A stretch of DNA of 13,599 bases from an uncultured Flavobacterium sp. (lineage in GTDB: Bacteria > Bacteroidota > Bacteroidia > Flavobacteriales > Flavobacteriaceae): NCBI RefSeq assembly GCF_946479975.1, contig NZ_CAMLIX010000141.1, positions 1-13,599 on the forward strand. Direction: 5' to 3'. Made by a program: the position numbers and the translations under genes. Below are positions 7,810-13,599 of this stretch, piece by piece. The number at the start of each line of letters is the position of its first letter. Positions within the stretch are counted from its first letter, which is position 1. The notes beneath the pieces were generated by a model that was not told the origin of the DNA, did not search any database, and saw nothing but the letters and a program-made list of their open reading frames with translations.

Positions 7810-9171
7810 ATGAAACAACTATTGATACTATTCTGCCTTTTTATAAATCTTGCCTCAAGCTGTCAAAGTGAAGGAGGGGAAGGTAAGGGCGGAACTACCG
7901 ATGGAGCAACAGTCAATTATACTGCTTCGAACGAAGTTTTTACCAATCCAGAACGTGGTTTTATGCATACGTGGCAGGTAAATTCAGAAGGTGCTGCCAT
8001 GACCACTGCTTCTTTGGCTAATCTCAAAAAAGAAAACGTGAGTTTAATACTGCGTTTGTATTATTTGGAGAAGTTCAAAACTGCAGCGCTAAGTCAGGCG
8101 CAGTTAGATCTTATCAAAACCGACTTTACACGTTTAAGGGAGTCGGGTTTAAAATGCGTTTTACGTTTTGCCTACACAGATGCGCAAGATGGTACTGATG
8201 CTTCTGTTGCTGTGATTTCGGGACATTTAGATCAGCTTAAACCTATTTTAGAAGAAAACAAAGATGTTATTGCTTTTGTTCAGGCAGGTTTTGTGGGAGC
8301 TTGGGGAGAATGGTATTATACTACTAATCAATTGACTACAGAAGCCAATAAAAAAATAATTTTGAATAAGCTTTTAGAGTCTTTTCCTAAAGAAATTAAA
8401 ATTCAGGTACGAACACCAAAAATCAAACAAGATTTTGTTGCTACGACAACAGCAATGGACGCTGCAGTTGGTTATGGAACAACAAATACAGCTCGCTTGG
8501 GCTTTCATAATGATTGCTTTATGGCAAGTATAGACGATTACGGAACTTATGTAAATGTAACGGCAGAAAAAACATATATCAGTAATGAAGCTCTTTTTGT
8601 CCCAACCGGAGGAGAAACTTGTCCGCCAGCCAATGTGCCAATTGCAAGCTGCAACATTGCAGAACAGGAAATGACGCTTTTAAAATGGACATATTTAAAT
8701 TTAGACTATTACGGTCCAGTCTTACAAGAATGGAGAAATAATAATTGTTTTACCGATTTTGAAAGAAAGCTGGGTTACAGACTTGTGCTGGTATCTTCAA
8801 GTATTAAGAAGGAAGTGACTGTAAATGGATCTTTAGAATTAAATGCCTTGATAAACAATCTTGGTTTTGCACCAGTTTATAATGCAAAAAATGCGTATCT
8901 CATTTTAAGATCAACTACAAATGGAACGATCTACAAGAAAAAATTAACTTTCGATGTTAGAAAGGTGGTTCCAAAAACAGCTTTTACTTTAAAAGAATCT
9001 GTGAGCTTATCTGAGGTTTCAGCTGGATCATATGAATTACTTCTTAAAGTGGAAGACGGTTCTTCTAAACTGGCAGACAGACCAGACTACTGCATCCGCT
9101 TTGCGAATACTGGCGTATGGGAAGCGACAACGGGATTCAATAAATTATCTCAAACGGTTATCATTAAATAG
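7810..9171 (+). CDS. DUF4874/DUF4832 lipoprotein, putative glycoside-hydrolase-like protein
   Basis: This 453-residue protein has a lipoprotein signal with lipobox ASSC, Cys18 lipidated, followed by a flexible Gly/Glu-rich linker. NPERGF at 46-51 is the start signature of the DUF4874 domain. Alternating strand/helix segments to about residue 300 look like a TIM-barrel. They include LRFAYTDA (118-125), VQAGFVGAWGEWYY (157-170), VRTP (200-203) and FHNDCFMAS (232-240). The rest, from LGYRL at about 321, looks like the beta-sandwich part of DUF4832. Glu167 in GAWGEW and Glu269 in GGETC sit where barrel active-site acids could be, but this is inference. Members occur in carbohydrate-degradation loci; to my knowledge no activity is firmly established. 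It starts 54 bases after susD and is probably in the same operon, displayed on the outer membrane. It may be a depolymerase or a binding protein. Confidence 0.75.
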   Translation: MKQLLILFCLFINLASSCQSEGGEGKGGTTDGATVNYTASNEVFTNPERGFMHTWQVNSEGAAMTTASLANLKKENVSLILRLYYLEKFKTAALSQAQLDLIKTDFTRLRESGLKCVLRFAYTDAQDGTDASVAVISGHLDQLKPILEENKDVIAFVQAGFVGAWGEWYYTTNQLTTEANKKIILNKLLESFPKEIKIQVRTPKIKQDFVATTTAMDAAVGYGTTNTARLGFHNDCFMASIDDYGTYVNVTAEKTYISNEALFVPTGGETCPPANVPIASCNIAEQEMTLLKWTYLNLDYYGPVLQEWRNNNCFTDFERKLGYRLVLVSSSIKKEVTVNGSLELNALINNLGFAPVYNAKNAYLILRSTTNGTIYKKKLTFDVRKVVPKTAFTLKESVSLSEVSAGSYELLLKVEDGSSKLADRPDYCIRFANTGVWEATTGFNKLSQTVIIK

Positions 9172-9198
9172 TTATTAAAACATTTAAATTAAAAAACC

Positions 9199-10071
9199 AT
9201 GAAAAAAATAAAATTAACCAAGTACATCACAATGCTAGTCACTTTTTTTCTACTGACAGCTTGTTCCAGCGATAGTTCTTCTTCTGATTCGGCTAACAAA
9301 CCAGTTGCAGATTTTTCATTTACAAATGACGGAAGCACTTTTACTTTTACCAATTTATCTACAAACGGTACAAAATACAGATGGGATTTTGGAGATTTAT
9401 ATTATTTGTCTGATGAAAAAGATCCTATTTACACGTATAAAATTGGTGGAGAGATAAGAGTTTCTTTGACTGTAATTAACGAGGCCGGAGAAGAAGCTTT
9501 TGTTACAAAAGTGATAACAGCTCCTAAAATCATAATAATTGACATTAAAATCGACGGAAAATTTGCAGATTGGGATGATGTTGCAGTTACAGATCAAAAT
9601 ACGTCAGGAAATGGTTCTATTCAGAAAATCAAAATCTGGACGGGAGGTCCAAATGTAAATGTCTATTTGGAAGGAAATAAAAAAATGCAGATGGAATTGG
9701 TCGATATGTTCATCAATACAGATGGAAATACGCAGACTGGATTTTTACACTCCAATTGGGCTCAGGGTTCGGGAGCAGAATTTTTGTTCGAAGGTCCTGT
9801 TGTAACAAATGGATGGGGAGCATTTTATAACCATACGGATCCAAATGGAGGATGGGGCTGGAATGCTATTGCAGGTTCTGGAGCAAATTTGACAGCTTCT
9901 GCAGTTGTAAGTCTGAATTCGACAACCAATGCGATAGAATTTAGTATTCCGAAATCACAATTGGGAACTTTAGGAAAATCAATTGGTATTGCATTTACCG
10001 AATTGACTTCTGGCTGGGCGGCAGTTGCCAATTTCCCTGAAGCACCTAAATTTTCTACTTTAGAATTATAG
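9199..10071 (+). CDS. PKD-domain lipoprotein with CBM9-like C-terminal domain (likely surface glycan-binding protein)
   Basis: This 290-residue lipoprotein has lipobox LTAC, Cys22, followed by a Ser/Asp run (SSDSSSSDS) that works as a linker and possible surface-export signal. Residues 34-108 form a PKD-type Ig-like domain with the hallmark WDFGD at 62-66 and an SLTVINEAGEE-like strand near its end. From about 113 a second beta-rich domain begins with IDIKIDGKFADWDD, the opening motif of CBM9-like/DOMON-type sandwich domains. It contains several Trp/Gly-rich loops (GWGAFYNH, GGWGWNA) suitable for stacking on sugars. No catalytic signature is seen. Small multi-domain lipoproteins after SusD commonly serve as SusE/F-like surface glycan-binding proteins, which is the inferred role here. 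It starts 27 bases after the preceding gene and precedes a large palindrome. Confidence 0.72.
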   Translation: MKKIKLTKYITMLVTFFLLTACSSDSSSSDSANKPVADFSFTNDGSTFTFTNLSTNGTKYRWDFGDLYYLSDEKDPIYTYKIGGEIRVSLTVINEAGEEAFVTKVITAPKIIIIDIKIDGKFADWDDVAVTDQNTSGNGSIQKIKIWTGGPNVNVYLEGNKKMQMELVDMFINTDGNTQTGFLHSNWAQGSGAEFLFEGPVVTNGWGAFYNHTDPNGGWGWNAIAGSGANLTASAVVSLNSTTNAIEFSIPKSQLGTLGKSIGIAFTELTSGWAAVANFPEAPKFSTLEL

Positions 10072-10079
10072 TTTGCCCT

Positions 10080-10159
10080 TCGATAGCTGCTCAATTGTGC
10101 CATTTACACTTAACGTTTTTTGAAGCTGTAATTTCATGTCAAATGGCACAAGCTATCGA
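10080..10159. repeat. 80-base imperfect palindrome between PUL genes
   Basis: The left arm is TCGATAGCT (10080-10088) plus TGTGCCATTT (10096-10105), interrupted by a seven-base bulge. The right arm AAATGGCACAAGCTATCGA (10141-10159) pairs perfectly with the combined left arm over 19 bp. The loop spans 35 bases (10106-10140). It starts nine bases after the stop of the PKD lipoprotein gene. No T-tract follows, so it is not a standard intrinsic terminator. As RNA it would make a stable hairpin that may shield the upstream mRNA or lower expression of the two genes downstream. The CTTCGA...GCTCA...TG pattern of the left end resembles REP-like intergenic repeats I recall from flavobacteria; that link is inference. 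Confidence 0.75.
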
Positions 10160-10244
10160 GTTAACATATTTAAAATAATTGGTCGTTTTTCGATTCACTA
10201 ATCAAATCAGCCGATTATTATTACCTAAAAAGAATAGAGATACT

Positions 10245-11336
10245 ATGAATAAAGCCATTGCAAATAACCGATTAATGTCTGTTGATGTGCTGCGAGGATT
10301 TGATTTGTTAATGATAATCGTTGCCGATCGATTCTTTTATAATTTGAATGTGGCTGCCAAAACTGATTTCACCAAAACCCTTGCCGATCAGTTTGAACAT
10401 CCGGAGTGGTTAGGATTTCATGTTTATGATGTTATAATGCCTTTGTTTCTTTTTGTTGTAGGTGTTGTAATTCCGTTTTCATTAGGAAAAAGAAATTCAG
10501 GATCAGACAGTAATTTGTATTTTCATATTTTCAGACGATTTGTAATCCTGTTTATTTTAGGATGGATTGTTCAGGGAAATCTCTTATTTCTAGATATTAC
10601 GAAGTTTCACATTTTCAGTAATACATTACAAGCTATTGCAGTTGGGTATTTGTTTTCTTGTTTGGCGTATCTCAATTTATCAAAAAAAGGAAGATACTTA
10701 TTTTTTGCTTTTTGTCTTATTCTGTACGCTGTATTATTAGCTGTTCCGAACTTTTTTGGACATCATTTTCAATTGCTTCCAAATGAAAATCTGCCCATTT
10801 ATATTGATCAGCAAGTTTTTGGACGTTTTTACGATCAGACACAATATTCATGGCTTTTAACAGGTCTCGGATTTACAGCAACAACATTATCAGGATTATT
10901 TGCAGGAGAATTGCTTTTATCCTCATTACCAAGACCAAAAATAGCGTTGTATCTTGCTGTAATTGGCATAATCGCATTTTCCGTTTCATTACTGATAGGG
11001 ATCTGGCATCCGATTATAAAAAAAATATGGACGAGTTCTTTTGTATTGTTTTCATCAGGAATAAGTTTTGTTCTGCTAGCCTTGTTTTACTGGATTATCG
11101 ATGTTAAAGGATATACAAAATGGGCCTATCTGTTTAAGGTTATTGGTGTAAATGCCATTGCGGCTTATGTAGGTTCGCATGTTCTGAATTTCTCTTTAAT
11201 TTCAAAACAAGTATTATTTGGTTTCGAACAATACACAGGGGCTTATTATGATGCATTTTGCGATCTGGCGGGTTTCGGAATTCTTTATTTCATACTTTGG
11301 TACATGCACAAAAACAAAACTTATATAAAAGTGTAA
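10245..11336 (+). CDS. DUF5009/HGSNAT-like integral-membrane acyltransferase
   Basis: This 363-residue inner-membrane protein has about ten hydrophobic helices. The ATG at 10245 is preferred over an in-frame TTG at 10179 because it places the conserved start RLMSVDVLRGFD at 9-20, as usual in this family. Further family marks are HPEWLGFHVYDVIMPLFLF at 52-70, WTSSFVLFSSG, and VIGVNAIAAYVGS near the C-terminus. His52 in HPEW aligns by motif with the active-site His of human heparan-alpha-glucosaminide N-acetyltransferase (HATWNG), which moves acetyl groups from acetyl-CoA across a membrane onto glucosamine. A similar role, acetylating amino sugars in the periplasm, is plausible here but unproven. 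It lies 173 bases after the PKD lipoprotein gene, past the palindrome, and 56 bases before the GH109 gene. Presence in a PUL supports a sugar substrate. Confidence 0.82.
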   Translation: MNKAIANNRLMSVDVLRGFDLLMIIVADRFFYNLNVAAKTDFTKTLADQFEHPEWLGFHVYDVIMPLFLFVVGVVIPFSLGKRNSGSDSNLYFHIFRRFVILFILGWIVQGNLLFLDITKFHIFSNTLQAIAVGYLFSCLAYLNLSKKGRYLFFAFCLILYAVLLAVPNFFGHHFQLLPNENLPIYIDQQVFGRFYDQTQYSWLLTGLGFTATTLSGLFAGELLLSSLPRPKIALYLAVIGIIAFSVSLLIGIWHPIIKKIWTSSFVLFSSGISFVLLALFYWIIDVKGYTKWAYLFKVIGVNAIAAYVGSHVLNFSLISKQVLFGFEQYTGAYYDAFCDLAGFGILYFILWYMHKNKTYIKV

Positions 11337-11392
11337 AAAAACAAATAACAACCAGAAGGTCTAAATCTAATATTACTATTAAATAAAAAAAA

Positions 11393-12769
11393 ATGAAAAG
11401 TTCAAGTTTAAAAATTTTACTGATTGCATTTTTACTTTTAAAAGTTTGTGATGTATCAGCTCAGCTTATCAAGACAAAAGCTCCAAAAAGAGCAAAAGGA
11501 CAAACTGATGTATTACGTTTGGCGACGCCGGCAATTCCTGTAGTTCGTGTCGGAATTATTGGTTTAGGGATGCGTGGCACTGGAGCGGTAGAAAGAATAA
11601 CACATATTCCCGGGGTCGAAATTGTAGCACTTTGCGATATGCTTGAAGATAGAACAAAAGCCGCCAATGATACTTTAGTGAAGCACGGAAAACCTAAAGC
11701 ACAGGAATTCTTTGGTGAAGACGCTTGGAAACAGGTTACAAAGCTGAGCAATGTAGATTTAGTATATATTGTCACCGATTGGAAACACCACGCGAATATT
11801 GCCGTACAAGCAATGAACGATGGAAAACATGCAGCCGTTGAGGTTCCGGGAGCTTTGACAATGAAAGAAATCTGGGATATAATCGATACTGCTGAAAAGA
11901 CTAGAAAACATTGCATGATGCTGGAAAACTGCGTTTATGATTTTTTTGAATTGACAACTTTAAATATGGCGCAACAGGGAGTTTTTGGAGAAATTCTCCA
12001 TGCAGAAGGTTCTTATATTCACGGACTTCAGCCGTATTGGGGTAATTATTGGAACAACTGGCGTATGGACTATAACCGAAAACATAGAGGAGATGTTTAT
12101 CCAACGCACGGTATGGGACCGGCTTGTCTGGCTTTGAATATTCATAGAGGAGATAAAATGAATTTTTTGGTTTCGATGGATACAAAGGCAGTTGGAAATC
12201 CTGCGTTTATAAAAGAAAAGACAGGAGAAGTGGTAACTGATTTCAGAAATGGAGATCATACCATGACGATGATTCGCACCGAAATGGGTAAAACGATTCA
12301 GATTCAGCATGATGTAACAAGTCCAAGACCATACAGCAGAATGTATCAATTATCTGGAACAAAAGGATTTTCGAACAAATACCCAGTAGAAGGTTATGCT
12401 ATTGACGCGAAAGAAGCCGGAGCAGATATTGCTAAGAATTATCAGAATTTGAATGCTGAGGAATTTGTTTCTGAAGATGTAAAAAAGGTTTTAATGGAGA
12501 AATATAAAAATCCTATTGTAAAAGATATTGAAGAAATGGCGAAAAAAGTTGGAGGTCACGGCGGTATGGATTTCATTATGGATTACCGCATGTTTTATTG
12601 CATTCAAAAAGGGCTTCCGCTTGATATGGATGTTTATGATTTAGCTGAATGGTCATGTTTGAGTCCGTTAACGGAGATTTCCTTGGACAATAATTCGGCA
12701 CCAGTCGAAATTCCTGATTTCACGCGTGGAAGCTGGAAAAAATTAAAAACTGTTGAATTTTCGAAATAA
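11393..12769 (+). CDS. GH109-family glycosidase (alpha-N-acetylgalactosaminidase-like, Gfo/Idh/MocA fold)
   Basis: This 458-residue secreted protein has a signal peptide with likely cleavage after VSA at residue 23, so it is probably periplasmic. The Rossmann domain begins at about 50 with GIIGLGMRG (54-62), which binds NAD. The Gfo/Idh/MocA catalytic-Lys motif EKP reads EVP here (150-152), which argues against an ordinary sugar dehydrogenase and fits GH109. Further family marks are MMLENCVYDFFE (175-186), HAEGSYIHGL, GDVYPTHGMGP (Tyr236, His239) and a C-terminal GGHGGMDFIMDYR. The YPTH pair fits the spacing of the Tyr/His active-site residues reported for the Elizabethkingia enzyme. GH109 enzymes use tightly bound NAD in an oxidation-elimination mechanism, classically removing terminal alpha-GalNAc. 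Specificity varies in the family, so the exact substrate is uncertain. It is the last gene of the PUL; a terminator follows within 45 bases. Confidence 0.88.
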   Translation: MKSSSLKILLIAFLLLKVCDVSAQLIKTKAPKRAKGQTDVLRLATPAIPVVRVGIIGLGMRGTGAVERITHIPGVEIVALCDMLEDRTKAANDTLVKHGKPKAQEFFGEDAWKQVTKLSNVDLVYIVTDWKHHANIAVQAMNDGKHAAVEVPGALTMKEIWDIIDTAEKTRKHCMMLENCVYDFFELTTLNMAQQGVFGEILHAEGSYIHGLQPYWGNYWNNWRMDYNRKHRGDVYPTHGMGPACLALNIHRGDKMNFLVSMDTKAVGNPAFIKEKTGEVVTDFRNGDHTMTMIRTEMGKTIQIQHDVTSPRPYSRMYQLSGTKGFSNKYPVEGYAIDAKEAGADIAKNYQNLNAEEFVSEDVKKVLMEKYKNPIVKDIEEMAKKVGGHGGMDFIMDYRMFYCIQKGLPLDMDVYDLAEWSCLSPLTEISLDNNSAPVEIPDFTRGSWKKLKTVEFSK

Positions 12770-12812
12770 AATTGGAAGTTTTTTAGAGTTAATTTCTGTT
12801 AGTTATAAGTAG

Positions 12813-12845
12813 AAAAATCCTGTATGAAAGTACAGGATTTTTTTT
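12813..12845. terminator. Intrinsic terminator, probably bidirectional
   Basis: A perfect 12-bp stem, AAAAATCCTGTA (12813-12824) with TACAGGATTTTT (12831-12842), closes a six-base loop TGAAAG. The stem runs into a T-tract to 12845. It lies 43 bases after the GH109 stop. On the minus strand the same hairpin is followed by TTTTTC, so it could also stop the convergent hydrolase gene, whose stop codon is 85 bases away. Confidence 0.9.
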
Positions 12846-12927
12846 ATCTGATGTGTTTTCTGTTTAAGCTGCTAGTAATTTTTGATACCGAATAGTGAAT
12901 AAGCTATACCAATTCAAAATCAAAAAA

Positions 12928-13599
12928 TTACAGTTTTTCGTACCAATTAAGAATATAGTCTGCAATTATTTCCCATCCCGGTTCACCACAAATAAAATGA
13001 CTTTTACCATCAAATATTTTAAGATCAACACGACCTGTATTATCTAGATATTTTCGGGCTATTGTTTCGGTAAGCTTAGAAGGAAATATGTGATCACTGC
13101 CACCGCCAATAAAAAGAATAGGTTCATGAGGCTTTTTGAAATTGATATTCGAAAACGAATTTAATACCAGTTCACGGCTCACTTTATAACTTTCAGGAAT
13201 TGCAAATTTTTCAAAAGCAATTTTTTTCTGTGTATCGGGCAGGGTATTAAAAAATGCGTAATCATACCAATCTCTGCTTCCCATAAAGTATTTCTTTGAA
13301 GAAAAAAAGCCAAAAGCAGGCAGTACCGTTTTTAAGGTCTGAAACGGCGGAAAAACATTTTTCGGAGGAGCACCATCAATACTAACCCCAGCAGCGGCTT
13401 TTCCTAATTCGACTAGTTTTAAAACTGCCATACCTGCCATCGAATGACCAATTACCAAAGGTTTTTCTGGTAAAGAATCTATCAGTCTGCTGATGTTATT
13501 TACAATATCTACAAATCCAGTTTTAATAAGATCTGGATGTACTTTTGCCCGCAATTCGGTAGGATTTCCATCATGTCCAGGATTTGCAGGAGTATAAAC
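12928..13599 (-). CDS. Alpha/beta hydrolase (partial, 5' end outside window)
   Basis: The frame stays open to base 13599, so the start lies beyond the window; the TTG at 13554 is internal. About 223 residues are visible. The nucleophile elbow GHSMAG (Ser codon at 13441-13443), the acid in GGGSDHIFP (Asp codon at 13093-13095) and the base in GKSHFI (His codon at 12997-12999) form a complete catalytic triad in the usual order. The visible start includes PGHDG, close to the oxyanion-side loop typical of the fold. A cap segment rich in Phe/Tyr lies between the Ser and the Asp. The family includes esterases, lipases and lactonases, and the substrate cannot be deduced. The gene converges on the PUL and is probably unrelated to it. 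Because the N-terminus is missing, the location in the cell cannot be judged. Confidence 0.88.
   Translation of the reverse strand, partial: VYTPANPGHDGNPTELRAKVHPDLIKTGFVDIVNNISRLIDSLPEKPLVIGHSMAGMAVLKLVELGKAAAGVSIDGAPPKNVFPPFQTLKTVLPAFGFFSSKKYFMGSRDWYDYAFFNTLPDTQKKIAFEKFAIPESYKVSRELVLNSFSNINFKKPHEPILFIGGGSDHIFPSKLTETIARKYLDNTGRVDLKIFDGKSHFICGEPGWEIIADYILNWYEKL

Noticed and set aside
10179..10244. In-frame 22-codon extension of the acyltransferase beginning at a TTG
   Set aside because: The ATG at 10245 gives the usual short cytoplasmic N-terminus before RLMSVDVLRGFD; the extension has no family support.
10850..11107. 85-codon plus-strand ORF inside the acyltransferase gene
   Set aside because: It is out of frame with a strongly supported membrane-protein gene, and its product has no recognisable feature.
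11461..12349. Several long minus-strand ORFs across the GH109 gene (90-150 codons)
   Set aside because: They are antisense shadows of a well-supported gene, with Ser/Cys/Ile-rich low-complexity products and no domain signature.

Overview
The window looks like chromosomal DNA from a flavobacterium (phylum Bacteroidota), probably Flavobacterium or a close relative. The grounds are AT-rich sequence, A-rich start contexts without clear Shine-Dalgarno sites, a candidate promoter of the Bacteroidota TTG-N19-TAnnTTTG type, a SusC/SusD pair, and lipoproteins whose mature N-termini are rich in Ser and acidic residues. No RNA gene, CRISPR array, transposase or phage gene was seen.

Layout. Positions 1-897 hold the 3' part of a sugar permease gene of the major facilitator superfamily, FHS type. 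A complete phosphoglucosamine mutase gene (glmM) follows at 973-2355. About 630 bases without a convincing gene come next (2356-2988). They hold a candidate CG-centred operator pair, a candidate promoter and a long A-rich leader.

From 2989 to 12769 six genes in one direction form a polysaccharide utilization locus (PUL): a SusC-type TonB-dependent transporter, a SusD-type glycan-binding lipoprotein, a DUF4874/DUF4832 lipoprotein, a PKD plus CBM9-like lipoprotein in the SusE-like position, an integral-membrane DUF5009/HGSNAT-like acyltransferase homologue, and a secreted GH109 (Gfo/Idh/MocA-fold) glycosidase. A strong hairpin terminator closes the locus at about 12813-12845. An 80-base imperfect palindrome at 10080-10159 separates the first four genes from the last two. 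On the opposite strand at the right edge lies an alpha/beta hydrolase gene whose 5' end is outside the window.

How the genes may work together (inference). The surface lipoproteins would bind and perhaps cut a glycan containing N-acetylated amino sugars. SusC/SusD would import the oligosaccharide. Periplasmic GH109 would release terminal GalNAc-type residues. The inner-membrane acyltransferase homologue might acetylate free amino sugars, by analogy with lysosomal HGSNAT. The only recognisable glycosidase is GH109, so the DUF4874/DUF4832 lipoprotein is the best candidate for a new depolymerase. No PUL regulator (hybrid two-component, SARP, LacI, GntR or ECF sigma/anti-sigma) is encoded in the window, and this SusC has no STN signalling domain. 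Control from a distant locus through the candidate operator is therefore plausible. The permease and GlmM also handle sugars or amino sugars, but they appear to form a separate unit.
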